Shown here piece by piece: positions 17,871-31,600 of a stretch of 64,000 nucleotides of DNA. The position numbers were made by a program, and so were the translations under genes. Numbering within the stretch: position 1 is the stretch's first letter; every line of letters starts with the position of its first letter. The DNA is from Betaproteobacteria bacterium (GTDB lineage: Bacteria > Pseudomonadota > Gammaproteobacteria > Burkholderiales > Rhodocyclaceae). The stretch covers positions 485,676 to 549,675 of the forward strand of contig JAHRYN010000002.1 in assembly GCA_020621405.1 (NCBI GenBank). The letters are read 5' to 3'. The notes under the pieces are model-generated. The model had not been told where the DNA came from, did not search any database, and saw nothing but the letters and a program-made list of their open reading frames with translations.

Positions 17871-19457
17871 GTGTCGTTTGCAAGAGCCTGCCTGTTCTGC
17901 GCCATCGCGAGCGGTTCGACGCTCGCCGCAGCCGATTCACGCGCGGAAGAAGCCATAGACGGGCCTCGTTTCGAGGTCCGCAGCTACACGGTGACCGGCG
18001 GCACCGTGTTCAGGCCGGCGGAAATCGACGCCCTGCTCACCCCCTATGTCGGCGCCGAGATGGGCTTCGCCCAGATCGAGGCTGCGCGTGCAGCGCTGCA
18101 GTCCGCCTATCACGAGCACGGGTTCGGCGCGGCCCAGGTCAGCATTCCGGAGCAGGAACTGAGCGGCGGCACGGTCATTCTCGAAGTGCTGGAGCCCAAG
18201 CTGTCCGAACTGACGCTGCAGGGCGCCCGCCACCATGACGACGAAAACATCCGCCGCAGCCTGCCGGCGCTGGCCGAAGGCCGTATGCCCAATACCGGAG
18301 AAGTGGCGCGGCAGCTGGCGCTGGCCAACGAAAGCTCGTCGAAGCAGACCGACGTGACCTTCAAGTCGGCGCGCAAGCCGGGCGAAATCGCGGCCGTCGT
18401 GTCGGTCGCCGACGAAAACCCGCTGCGCCGCTTCCTCACGGTCGACAACAGCGGCACACCGGCAACCGGCACGCACCGGGTATCGGTCGGCCTGCAGCAC
18501 GCCAATCTGTTCAACCGTGATCACGTCGGGACGCTGCAATACACGACTTCGATCGAACACCCCTCGGACGTCACGATCTTCAGCGCGGCCTATCGCATTC
18601 CGCTGTACGAAAGCGGAAATTCGATCGACCTGGTCGCCGGCTATTCCAGCGTCAGCTCGGGCCAGGTGCAGGTGCTGAATTCGACCGCCAGCGTATCGGG
18701 TGCCGGCCGCATCTTCTCGGCACGCTACAACTGGCATCTGGCGCGCATCGGCGAGCTTTCCCAGCGCATCAGCCTGGCGGCCGACTACCGCGATTTCGAC
18801 AGCAGCTTCCTGATCGACAACGTTCCCGGCAATCAGGTGCCACGCATCATCACGCATCCGGTCAGCCTGTCGTGGAACGGCAACTGGCGCAACGACGAGC
18901 GCGAGGCAGGTGTGAACCTGAGCATCGCGCGCAACGTACCGGGTGGCGAATACGGTCGCGACGCCGATTTCAACGCATCGCGCAAAGGCGCCAGCGAACG
19001 TTTCGTCGTGCTGCGCATGGGCGCATCGTGGTTCCAGCTGTTGCCGCAGGACTGGCGCGTCCGCCTGCAGGCACAGGCGCAATACACCGACGACCGGCTG
19101 GTGTCGGGCGAGCAGTTCGGCATTGGCGGTGCGGATTCGATACGCGGACTGCGCGAGCGGGTACTGGCGGACGACCGCGGCTGGCGAGCCGGTGCCGACC
19201 TCGATACACCGGCCTGGACTCAGGATAACTGGGTCATGCGCGGTGTCCTGTTCAGCGACATCGCCCGCCTGTACCGGGTGGACGCACTGGCCAGCGAGCC
19301 CTCACGAACCGGTGTCTTTTCCGCCGGAATCGGGCTGCGCGTCAACTATTCCACGTGGCTCTCCGGCCGGATCGACTACGCTCAACTCATTGACGGAACG
19401 GGCAAGTACGAGTCCGGAAGTCATCGCATGCACGCTTCGTTCAGCCTGAATTTCTGA
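17871..19457 (+). CDS. TpsB outer-membrane transporter (ShlB/FhaC family)
   Basis: A 528-residue two-partner secretion transporter. A signal peptide (about residues 1-25) is followed by POTRA domains (FEVRSYTVTGGTVFRPAEID and the GTVILEVLEPKLSELTLQGA segment) that recognise the TPS domain of the partner. A C-terminal beta-barrel of about 340 residues ends in aromatic Phe (SFSLNF), as outer-membrane barrels do. The loop motif GGADSIRGLRE matches the conserved VRGY-type element that plugs the pore. The GTG start at 17871 follows ggggtcggaa. Its partner tpsA begins 189 bases downstream. Confidence 0.94.
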   Translation: MSFARACLFCAIASGSTLAAADSRAEEAIDGPRFEVRSYTVTGGTVFRPAEIDALLTPYVGAEMGFAQIEAARAALQSAYHEHGFGAAQVSIPEQELSGGTVILEVLEPKLSELTLQGARHHDDENIRRSLPALAEGRMPNTGEVARQLALANESSSKQTDVTFKSARKPGEIAAVVSVADENPLRRFLTVDNSGTPATGTHRVSVGLQHANLFNRDHVGTLQYTTSIEHPSDVTIFSAAYRIPLYESGNSIDLVAGYSSVSSGQVQVLNSTASVSGAGRIFSARYNWHLARIGELSQRISLAADYRDFDSSFLIDNVPGNQVPRIITHPVSLSWNGNWRNDEREAGVNLSIARNVPGGEYGRDADFNASRKGASERFVVLRMGASWFQLLPQDWRVRLQAQAQYTDDRLVSGEQFGIGGADSIRGLRERVLADDRGWRAGADLDTPAWTQDNWVMRGVLFSDIARLYRVDALASEPSRTGVFSAGIGLRVNYSTWLSGRIDYAQLIDGTGKYESGSHRMHASFSLNF

Positions 19458-19530
19458 TCGCTGCGCGTCGGCAACCGGTTTGACCCGGGATTTCCGCCGG
19501 GCCGGAAACATTCGATGTATCACCACCATG

Positions 19531-19550
19531 CCCCCGGGCCGTCTCGGGGG
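19531..19550. promoter_or_regulatory. Hairpin in the tpsB-tpsA gap
   Basis: cccccg and cggggg pair around an eight-base loop in the 189-base space between tpsB and tpsA. It has no T-run. It could damp read-through or protect a 3' end, giving different levels of transporter and adhesin. Confidence 0.35.
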
Positions 19551-19646
19551 CGACGAACAATGCGCTGCAGCACCGTCGCCTGAACCGACCAATCAGGGTA
19601 ATGCCCAACCGGTTAACGGCCTGACGCGGAAGAACTTGAGGCCAAA

Positions 19647-22600
19647 ATGAACAAGGGTCGATACAGACTGGTGTTTTCCGATGAACACGGCAGCTACGTG
19701 CCGGTATCGGAGGAAACGAGCTCCCGCGGCAAGAGCCGCGGTGCACGCGCGCTGCGCCGTCTGGTTGCCGCCATGGCGGCCGCACTCCCCGGGCTGGCGA
19801 TCGCAAATCCGGCCGGCCAGCAGGTCATCAGCGGCCAGGTCGGTCTGCAGACCCAGGGCAGCACGCTGAACATCACCGCCAGCGACCGCGCCATCATTAA
19901 CTGGAAGCAGTTCTCGATCCAGCCGGGCGAAACCACCCGCTTCATCCAGCCGAATTCGACCTCCACCGTACTCAATCGCGTCGTCGGCCAGGACCCGTCG
20001 AAGATTCTCGGCAATCTGGTGGCCAACGGCCGCGTCTTCCTGATCAACCCCAATGGCGTGCTGTTCGGTGCCGGCGCAAAGGTCGATACCGCCGGGCTTG
20101 TTGCCTCGACGCTGAACATCAAGAACGAGGATTTTCTCGCCGGACGGATGAAATTCGACGCCGACGGCACGGCCGGCAAGCTGCGCAACGAGGGCTCGCT
20201 GAAAACGACCGGTGGCCCGCTGATCCTGATCGCCACCGACGTCGAGAACACCGGTCTGGTCACGGCGGAGAACGGCGACATCGTGCTGGCCGCCGGTCGC
20301 AGCGTGGAGATCGCCGACCCGCATCAGCCGGCACTGCGCGTGAAGATCGAGGCGGGCGGCGAGGCGATCAACCTCGGCCAGCTGATCGCGCGCGGCGGCA
20401 ACGTCGGCATGTTCGGCGCGGCGCTGACGCAGGCCGGCAAGATAAGCGCGACTGGCGCGCAGCGCACGGCTGACGGCCGCATCGTGCTGCGCGGATCGAA
20501 ATCGGTCACGCTGACCGCCCAGTCGGAAACCGTCGCGCAGACCGCCGACGGTGCCGGCGGCAAGATCGAGGTCAGCGCCCCGGAAGTGAAGGTCGAAGCC
20601 GGTGCGCTGATGGACGCCAGCGGCACGCAGGGTGGTCGCATAGAAATTGCCGCGGAACAGCGGGCAACTGTCGAGGGCACGCTGCGTGCAACCGGGCATC
20701 TGCCCACGTCCACGGCACCGGCAAGCACGACCGATCTCGAACTGCCGATCACCTCATCGGGTCCGGCACCAGCGCCCGCGGTATCGGCCAACGCCGGCCG
20801 CGGTGGCGACATCGTCGTCACCGCGGATGCGGTCGTGCTGTCGGGTCCGGCCACGCTCAACGCATCGGGCGACACCGGTGGCGGTTCGATACTGGTCGGT
20901 GGCGACTGGCAGGGCAGCAATCCGTCGGTCCGCAACGCACAGACCACCTGGGTCGGCAACGGCGTCAGCCTGCTGTCCGATGCCCTGCTGAAGGGCGACG
21001 GCGGCAAGGTCGTGGTGTGGGCAGACCGCGCAACCGCTTTTGCCGGAGACATCTGGGCACGCGGCGGCAACAGTGGCGGCGATGGCGGTCAGGTCGAAGT
21101 GTCCGGCAAGGCGGCGCTGCTCTATCGCGGCCGCACCGACACCACCGCAGCACGCGGGCGCAGCGGCGAACTGCTGCTCGACCCGCTGGCCATCATCATC
21201 CAGGGCGGCAGTGGCGACGGCAGCAACGATGGCAGCCAGATCTTTGCCAGCGGCAGCACGCCGGGCACGGTCAGCACCGACGCGCTCGGGCCGACCGTCA
21301 TCTTCGAAAGCGAAATCGAGGAACAGAGCAAGACCACCAACATCATCCTGCGTGCACAACGCTCGGTGAATGTCGGCAGCAATCAGTTCAGTTACACCAG
21401 CAGCGGCAACCTCACCGGCGAAACCAGCGGCCAGCTGGCGCTGGCCAGCGGCAGCAGCCTGCTGATCGAAACCCGTAATCTGGGCATTGGCGAAGGTGGC
21501 GCCAGCGCCGGCATCGATCTGGTCAGCAACGGCTGGCACGGTTCGGCGCTGCAGATCATCACCCAGGGCAGCGGCAACATCACGCTGCAGACCGGCTACA
21601 GCAATGGCGTCAAGACCGGCGACCAGATCGCCAACCTGCTGCTGCCGGTCCTGCGCACCGGCGCCGGCAGCATCCTGGTACGCAGCTCCGACGGCTCGCA
21701 GGTCCAGCTGCTGGGCTCGAGCTACACGTCGGGTGGCGCCATCCAGATCGCCGCTTCAACGGTGACCGGCGGTGCCGCGTTCAACGCAACGGCAGGCACG
21801 CAGATCACCGGCAACTATCTGGCCAATACCGGCACGCTGACTTTCGACGGCGGCGCCTCCTCGATCAGCGGGACGCTGACGCTCGCGGCAAATCTGGGCG
21901 GCAGCGCGGTGCTGAGCCTCGGCGGTCTGGACTGGCGCTATGGGAGCATGGCAGCGGGTGGCACCACCACGCTGACCGGATCGGGCGTTATCGACAACAC
22001 CGGCGGCTACAAATATCTGGCACGTCGGCTGGACGTATCGGGCAATCTGACTTTCGGCAACTCGTCCGGCTATTACCTGGAGGTCCAGGCGGGCGGTGAA
22101 CTGCACCTGGCTGCAACGGGCACGCTGGCGACCGGCGCAACGAACGGCCTGATCTACTTCACCGGCAGCAGCACGAACGCCTCCCTGAGCGCCGACACCG
22201 GCGCCAGCGTGGACATCGGCAGCGGCACGACACTCGCCCTGCGCGCCAACGGCAATGCAACGAACCTGGTTTCCGGCAGCTTCGCCATGACCGGCGCGGG
22301 CGCGCTGGTGCTTGATTCAGGCCTGTTCACCACCGGTGCCGACACGTCCTTCACCGGCGCCGGCGTGCTGCAGCTCGGCAACGCAACGCTGAGTGGCACG
22401 CACAAGCTGAACATCGGCAGCGCGTTCAACTGGACCGGCGGCACCTTCGCCGGCAGCGGTACCACGGTACTGTCCGGCCACTCGGTCATTGACAACACTT
22501 CAGCCTACAAGCAGCTGAACCGGCGGCTCGAGGTCACCGGCGATCTGGTGTTCGGCAATTCGAACGGCTATTACCTGACGATCGGCAACGGCGGCGACCT

Positions 22601-25600
22601 GCACCTGTCATCGGGCGGGCAGCTGGCGACGTCGACCACCAGCGGCTTCATCTATATCGCTGCGGGCACCGGCGGCGCTGCGCGACTCAGTGCGGACGCC
22701 GGCTCGTCCATTGCCGTCGGCGACGGCACGACGCTGACGCTGCGTGGCGACAACACGTCCGGCAACCAGATCATCGGCGCATTCGGCCTCGCCGGGACCG
22801 GCGCAACCGTATTGGACTCCGGTGTGCTGGGCACGGCGGGTGTCACCCGCTTCGGCGGCAGCGGCCTGCTGCGCGTCAGCGGCGGTGCCACGCTGAACCT
22901 GGATCATGCGACCACTTTCGGTTCGGCCTTCCGGTTCGAAGGCGGCACGCTGGCCGGCAGCGGCGCCGTCGATATCGGCGGCGCGTTCACCTGGGCCGGT
23001 GGTTCGATGGCAGGCAGCGGCATCACGACGCTGACCGGCAATGCAGTCATCGACAATACGTCGGCCTACAAATACCTCGGACGCCGCCTGGACGTCAGCG
23101 GCAAGCTGTCCTTCGGCAATTCCAGCGGCTATTACCTGCAGATCGGTAACGGTGGCACGCTGCATCTGACTACGACCGGACAGCTGGCGACGTCGACGGT
23201 CAACGGTGTGATCTACATGGCAGCCGGCGCCGGCGGGGCAGCGCTGATCTCCGCCGACGCGGGGGCCGCCGTAAAGATCGGGGATGGCACGACACTGACC
23301 ATCAACGCCGACGGCAACAGCGGCAACCAGATCGGCGGCACGTTCGATCTGACCGGAACCACGGTTTTCGGCTCCGGCGTATTGGGCACCGCCGGCGCCA
23401 CGGCCTTCACCGGCAGCGGGCTGCTGCGCGTCACGAGCGGCATGACGCTGAACCTGAATCACGCCACTTCATTCGATTCGGCCTTCCGTTTCGAAAACGG
23501 CACGCTGGCCGGCAGCGGCGACGTCTCGATCGGCGGCGCCTTCACTTGGGCCGGCGGCACGATGGCCGGCAGCGGCATCACCACGCTGACCGGTGCTTCG
23601 GTCATCGACAACACGTCGGCCTACAAATTCCTGAATCGCCGGCTAGATATCGACGGCACACTCACTTTCGGCAACTCCAGCGGCTATTACCTCCAGCTCA
23701 ACAACGGCGGCACGCTGCACCTGAATCCGACCGGACAATTGGCGACCGGCACCACGAGCGGCCTGATCTACATGGCGGCCGGGGCCGGTGGTACGACCGT
23801 CATCTCTGCCGATGCCGGAGCGAAGTTCAATGTCGGGGACGGCACGACGTTGACCCTGCGCACCGACAGCAATGCCGGCAACCAGATTGTCGGCACATTC
23901 GGACTGACCGGTACCGGCAGCCTCAATTTCGACAGCGGCCTGCTGACCACCGCCGGCAACACATCCTTCACCGGCGACGGCACCCTGCGCATCCTGGGCA
24001 GCGCGACCTTCAGCGCCGGCCATGCCACCACCTTTGCATCCGCCCTGCGCTTCGAAAACGGCGCGATGACGGGCGCCGGCAACGTTGCGATCACCGGTCC
24101 GTTCGCGTGGACCGGCGGCAGCATGACGGGCACCGGTGCGACGACGCTGTCGGGCGCCGGCGTCATTGACAACACGTCCGCCTACAAATACCTCGGCCGC
24201 CGACTGGACATCACGGGCAGCCTGACCTTCGGCAACTCCAGCGGCTACTACCTGCAGATACTCAACGGCGGGAACCTGCATCTGGGTGCCAGCGGCCGTC
24301 TGGCCACAACCACGGTCAACGGCATGATCTACCTGGCCGCCGGCGCCGGTGGCTCGGCGCTGCTGAGCGCCGACGACGGCGCAGCGATTCAGGTCGGCGA
24401 TGGCACCACGCTCACGCTGCGCAGCGACAGCACTGCGGGCAACCGCATTGCCGGCGATTTCGCACTGACGGGCGCCGGCGCGACGCATTTCGATTCCGGG
24501 CTCTTCTCGGTCAACAGCGATACCCGCATCGACGGTACCGGCCTGCTGATGCTGTCCGGCGGCGGCAATCTCGGCGGCAGCGGCGTGCTGACCATCGCAT
24601 CCGGCTTCAACTGGACCGGCGGCACGATGTCCGGCACGGGCAAGACCGTACTCGCCAGTGGCGCCAGCATGAGCAGTGCGGGCACCCGCATTCTCGACCG
24701 CACGCTGGAGATCGCTGCGGGAGCCAGTTTCGACATCGCCGATGGCGTCACCATCCAGCGCTCGACCAGCAACGGCGGAACCGGCGGCATCGTGGTGCTG
24801 GGCGCGCTGACCAAGTCTTCGGCCACCGGCACCGGAACGTCCACGCTGCTCTACCTGGACCTGCAGGGCAATATTTCGTCGAAGAGCGGGATTCTCTCGA
24901 TCTACGGCAACACTGCAGGCACCAATCTGGGCGCCGCCAGCTTTTCCACGTCCGGCTCGGGCGTGCTGAGGCTGGACTCCGGCCTGTTCACGCTGACCGA
25001 CGGACAGACGGCTGTCGTCTCCGCCGGCACGCTGGAACTGTCCGGCGCCACACTGTCCACCGCCGGCAATTCGACGATTGCCGGCGCCGGTACATTCTTT
25101 CTGTCGAACGGCAGCATAGATGGTGCGGGCACGCTGAACTTCGGCTCCGGCTTCAACTGGACCAACGGCAGCATGAATGGCAGCGGAGTGACACGGCTGC
25201 TCAATGCCGTCCGACTGACCGGCAGCAACACGCGCCTGTTGAACCGCACGCTGGAAATCGCAGCCAGCGGCAGTCTCGACCTGGGCGACAACGTACTGAT
25301 CCAGCGTTCCGTCAGCAGCGGCGGCACCGGCGCGATCAACGCGATCGGCAGCGTGATGAAGACGACCGGTACCGGCTCCGCCTATCTGCGCTATCTCGAC
25401 CTGAGCGGCAACATTTCATCGGCCAGCGGCATCCTGTCGATCTACGGCAACACGGCCGGCAGCGCGATCAACGGCACCTCGTTCTCGACCACCGCCGGCG
25501 GGCTGCTGCGTCTGGACAGCGGCCTGTTCAACCTGAACCAGGGAGAGTCGCTTGCCGTCACCGCGGGCACGCTGGAAATTTCCGGCGCGACGCTGACGAC

Positions 25601-28600
25601 GACCGGCGCAAGCACCATCAACGGGGCCGGCACGCTGTTCCTGTCGTCGGGAACGATCAACGGCACCGGCTCGCTGACCGTCAACTCGGGCTTCGACTGG
25701 ACGACCGGGACGATGTCGGGCACGGGCACCACGCGTCTCAACGGTGAAGGCCGCATCCTGTCCGGCAGTACCAAGGCACTGTCGCGCACCCTCGAAATCG
25801 GCGGACGGACCACGGCGACCAACGCCAGCGGCACCCTGCAGATCCAGCAGGGTGGGGTGGTGTCGGTGCTGTCGTCGGGCGAGTTCGTCATGGATGGCGG
25901 CGCCAGCATCACCAGCACGGGCAACGGCCGCATCGACAATGCCGGCCTGATGCGCAAGACCGGCGCGGCAGCAAGCGCTCTGGCAATGCCGCTCACCAAT
26001 ACCGGCACGCTGCGCGTCGAAGACGGTGTACTCACTGCCAGCGCGTTCCCGGTCAACGATGGCCGGCTGACGTTGCTGAACGGCGCCACGCTGGTCACCG
26101 GCAATGCGAACCTGCTCAACAACGGCCGCATCGACGGCATCGGGACCGTGAATGTCGGTACGGGAACCTTGACCAATGCCGGTCTGCTGCAGCCGGGTGG
26201 CGCGGGCGCGGCCGGCCTGCTGACCATACAGGGCAATCTGTTGCAGACAGTGGCCGGATCGCTGGAAGCCGATCTGCTGGGCTCATCGCTCGGGCAGCAG
26301 GACCAGCTCCAGATCAGCGGCAGCGTGGCCCTCGGCGGCAATCTGGTCATCACGCCGGCAGCCGGCGTCACGCTTGGTGCGCAAGATCGCTATACCGTCC
26401 TTTCCTGCTCGACCAATGGCTGCCTGTCAGGCAGTTTCGCCAGCATCGATACCAACGGACTCACCGCGACCGCAACCGCATTCTCGAACGCGCTGAGCTT
26501 CGCCACCGGCACCATTTTCAGTACCTGGACATCGACCTCCTCGGGCTTCTGGGACGTTGCCGCCAACTGGGCCGGCGGCCTGATTCCAACCGCGGGCAAC
26601 GATGTCGTCATCGACCAGGCGGGCGACATCACCGTCACGGTGCGTGCCGCGACCGGCGGACCGTTCACAGTCAACAGCCTGTTCTCGAACGAAAACATTG
26701 CCATCGTCAGCGGCGGGCTGACGCTGACCAAGGACTCGCTCATCAATGGCACGCTGTCGGTATCGGGAGGCACGCTGACCGTCGGCGCCCAACTCGACCT
26801 GAACCGGCTCGCCCTCAGTGGCGGCACCATTTCGGGCGGTGTGCTGAACCTGCTCGGCGCGCAATCCACGCTGACCGGCGGCGGCGCGCTGAACAGCACC
26901 ACACTGCTCATAGGAGAAACCGGGCTGCAGGTCGGCAGCGTCTACATCACGAATGGCACACTGCGCAAAGGCACCGGTCTCGCATCGAACGCGTTGGTAA
27001 CGGTCGTCAACAGCGGTTTCCTTGAAGCTCGCGGCACGCTCACCCTCGACGGGACCACCATCCGCCTGGCCAGCACAGGATCGACCACCTATCTGCGCGG
27101 CAACACTTCGGTCTCCGGCACCACGCTGAACATCGCCGGCAACGGCACCATCGACTTCGCCGGCGCCGACAACGCCAGCAACAACCTCACCGCCTGGCAC
27201 TCAGCCAGTACGCTGAACATCGGTTCCGGCGTCAGCCTCACCGGCACCCAGTCCGGCGACATCTACATGGGGACCGCGGGTACCTTCTCCAGTACGGCAA
27301 CCGCCACCGCCGGCAGGACCCTCACCTTCGGCGGCCGCAACTGGAACAACGCCGGCACCCTTCATGCCGCCGGCGGCACGCTGGCTGTCACGTCCGACAC
27401 CAATACCACCTGGGCCTCTTCCAGCACACTCGATCTGGACAGCGGCATCCTCACGCTCGGCGGTGCCTTCAGCACCGCCAGCTTCAACACCCTCGCACGC
27501 GACGGCGTCGCTGCAGGCAGCCTGCGCATCACCGGCGCACTCAACAACACCGGCGACACGCTCACGCTCGACGCCTCCACCGGCGCCGTGCTGCTCAGCG
27601 GATCGATCACCGGCGGCACCATCCGCGCCAACAATCCGGCCGGCGGCGCACTCCTGATGAACGGCGTCGGCTACCTCGTCGACACCACCCTGGCCGGCAT
27701 CAATGGCGTCGCCGGATCCGGCCTCTACGTCATCGACAACGGAACGTCGATGGAAGCGCGCGGCACCCTCACGCTCGACGGCGCCACCGTCCGTCTGGCC
27801 AGTGCCGGATCGACCACCTATCTGCGCGGCAATACCTCGGTCTCCGGCACCACGCTGAACATCGCCGGCAACGGCGCCATCGACTTCGCCGGTGCCGACA
27901 ACGCCAACAACAACCTCACCGCCTGGCACTCAGCCAGTGCGCTGAACATCGGCTCCGGCGTTGCCCTCACCGGCACCCAGTCCGGCGACATCTACATGGG
28001 TACCGCGGGTACCTTCTCCGGTACCGCGACCGCCGTCACTGCAGGCAAGACCTTCACCTTCGGCGGCCGCAACTGGAACAACGCCGGCACCCTGCATGCC
28101 GCCGGCGGCACGCTGGCTGTCACGTCCGACACCAATACCACCTGGGCCTCTTCCAGCACACTCGATCTGGACAGCGGCATCCTCACGCTCGGCGGTGCCT
28201 TCAGCACCGCCAGCTTCAACACCCTCGCACGCGACGGCGTCGCTGCAGGCAGCCTGCGCATCACCGGCGCACTCAACAACACCGGCGACACGCTCACGCT
28301 CGACGCCTCCACCGGCGCCGTGCTGCTCAGCGGATCGATCACCGGCGGCACCATCCGCGCCAACAATCCGGCCGGCGGCGCACTCCTGATGAACGGCGTC
28401 GGCTACCTCGTCGACACCACCCTGGCCGGCATCAATGGCGTCGCCGGATCCGGCCTCTACGTCATCGACAACGGAACGTCGATGGAAGCGCGCGGCACCC
28501 TCACGCTCGACGGCGCCACCGTCCGTCTGGCCAGTGCCGGATCGACCACCTATCTGCGCGGCAACACCTCGGTCTCCGGCACCACGCTGAACATCGCGGG

Positions 28601-31600
28601 CAACGGCACCATCGACTTCGCCGGTGCCAACAACGCCAGCAACAACTTCACCGCCTGGCACAGCAACAGCATCCTGAACATCGGCTCGGGCATCAGCCTC
28701 ACCGGCACCCAGTCCGGCGACATCTACATGGGTGCCGCGGGTACCTTCTCCGGCACCGCGACCGCTGCCACCACAGGCAAAACACTGGCGTTCAACAGCA
28801 ACGGCGGATGGATCCAGGCAGGTAGGCTGCTTCTGACCGGTGGTGCCATGTCGTCGGCAACCAGCCTGACGAACACCGGAACGATTCAGGGCCGCGGAAC
28901 GTTCAGCCTCGGTACCAATACGCTGACCAACACCGGCACGATATTCACCGACGGCGGCGTACTGAATCTCACGGGCAACCTGACGCTGACCGCGAGCAGC
29001 ACGCTGCGCTTCGGGATCGGCGGCCGGGAGCGAGGCGTCAGTTACGACGCGCTCGACGTGACCGGCAGCGTGGCTTTCGGCGGCACGTTGCAGGCGAGTC
29101 ATGTGAACGGATTCGTGCCGGGCAGCAGCGAATCCTTCCGTCTGCTCCGCTACGGCTCACGCAACGGCAGTTCCACGTTTGCGACGATGAACGTGCCTGC
29201 AGGCTTCGGCTACGGCAGCTATTACGGCAATGGCAACTATCTGCTGGGCATCGGCAGCGCGCTGACCGGCATCAACGAGTGGATCAACAACAGCAGTGGT
29301 GACTGGTCGACCGCGATCAACTGGTCGCTCGGCGTTGCACCGAACAGCTCGACGCAGACCGTCATCATCGACCGGATCGGTGCGACACCGACGGTCACCG
29401 TGTCCACCGGCAACTGGACGGTCGGATCGCTGCTGTCAACAGACAACCTCTCGGTCACCGGCGGCACGCTGACGGTCGCAGGCCTGACCCGCGTGACCGG
29501 CACGCTCGGCATCAGCGGCGGCACGCTGACCACTCAAGGCGCGCTCGACCTGAACGCCGTCACGCTGAGCGGCACCGGGCAGTTCGTCGCCCAAGGTGGC
29601 GGACACATCGCCAGCTATCTGCAGCACAGCGGCACCAGCACCTTTGCCGGCGCCGGACTTGCCTTCGATGCGATCGACCTGCGTTCGGGCACGGTCAATT
29701 TCAATGCGGCGCTGTCGCTGCCTTCGTCGCTGCTGCGCGTTGCCGGCTACACCGCCAACCTGAATGCCGACCAGGGGCAGACGCTGATCCAGATCGCATC
29801 CGGCACGCTGAACCTGAACCTGGCCAGCATCACGTCGGACATCGAATTCAGCAGCGGCACACTGAACGTCGCCAATGCAACCGGCACCAGCGGCAAGCTC
29901 ACGTGGACCGGCGGCAACATCGGCGGCGGCGGCACACTGACCGTCGGCGGCGTACTGAACATCGCAGGCGGGGCCAACTCATTCGGCCTCGACAATACGA
30001 CGCTGGTACATACCAACGCCAGTGGCCTGAGCCGCATGGCAAAGACCGGCGGCTACTTCTATCTGAACGGCGCCAATGCCATGCTGCGCAATGCGGCAGA
30101 CGCTTCGCTGACGATAGACACGACGGGTGGAGACGCCTATGCCTACTACTTCTCCGGCACCGGCGGCACGCTGCAGAACCTGGGTACGCTGAACAAGACC
30201 GGCGCCAACTCGTTCCGCTTCTACGCCCCGACCCACTTCGATCAGGCCGGCACGCTGAACATCCAGCAGGGCAACCTGATACTCGACGGTGGCAGTCATG
30301 CGCTTTCCGGCCTGACCACGCTCGGCGCCGACAGCGCACTCGTGCTGATGGGTTCCAATGCGGTATCCGTCTCGGCCGCGGCGCGTTTCACCGGCGACGG
30401 CCAGATCCAGCACAACGGCGGCACCACGGTCACTCTGGCCGATGGTGCGCGTGTCGATGCCGCGTACTTGCTGTCGTTCGGCACGCTGAACATCGCAGGT
30501 TCCGCCACGATGAACGGTGCCCTGCTGTGGTCCGGTGGCACCGTGACGGGTGGCGGTGCGCTGACCGTCAATGGCGTGTTCGACCAGAGCGGTCCGAACT
30601 CGGTGACACTGGACAACGTCACCCTCGTGCATCAGAACGCAAGCGGCGCGAGCCGCATCGCCAGCAGCCAGGGGCGCAACTTCACGCTCCAGAACGGTGC
30701 CGTGTTCCGCAACGCTGCCGGCGCATCGCTGCAACTGGACGTGCAAGGGGCGAACTCGACGGTCTACCTGTACCACGCGACCGGCACCGCCAGCCGCTTT
30801 GAAAACCAGGGCACGCTGACCAAGACCGGCAGCGGCACGGCGGACATCGATTACTACGCCAACATGCAGTTCGACCAGCGTGGCACGCTCGCGGTCAATC
30901 AGGGCACCTTCGCGGTCAACGGCAGCACCCGTTTCGATGGCTCGCAGCAGATCGCACTTGATTCGACGCTGCTCATCCGCGGTGGTGTCACAACACTTGC
31001 AGCAGGTCGCTCGGTGACGGGTGCCGGCCAGCTGTTGCATACCAGTGGCAGCCTGACGCTGGCCAACGGCGCTCTGGTCGATACAAACTATGTATTCAAT
31101 GGCGGAACGCTCATTGCCAGCACAGGCGACGCCGCACGCATTGGCGGCACGTTCGACTGGAACGGCGGCACGATCTCTGGCGGCGGCGTGCTGACCGTCA
31201 GCGGCATACTCGACATCGGCGGCAGCAATTCCTTCGGTCTTGACAACACCGTACTCGAACACACCAATACCAGCGGCCTGAGCCGCATCTCCAAGACGGG
31301 TGGCTATTTTTACCTGAACGGCGCCAATGGCGTGCTGCGCAATGCGGCCGGCGCGTCACTGACGATAGACACGTCGGGCGGCGCCTTCTACACCTACTAC
31401 TTCTCCGGCACCGGCGGCACGCTGCAGAACCTGGGCACGTTGAACAAGGCGGGCAACGGTGAATTCCGCATGTACAACCCGACGCATCTGGATCAGGCAG
31501 GCACCCTGAACATCCAGCGCGGCAGCGTGGTACTCGAAGGCGACGGCAATACGCTGTCGGGCACGCATCAGCTTGCGGCCGGTACCTCGCTCACGGTGTC

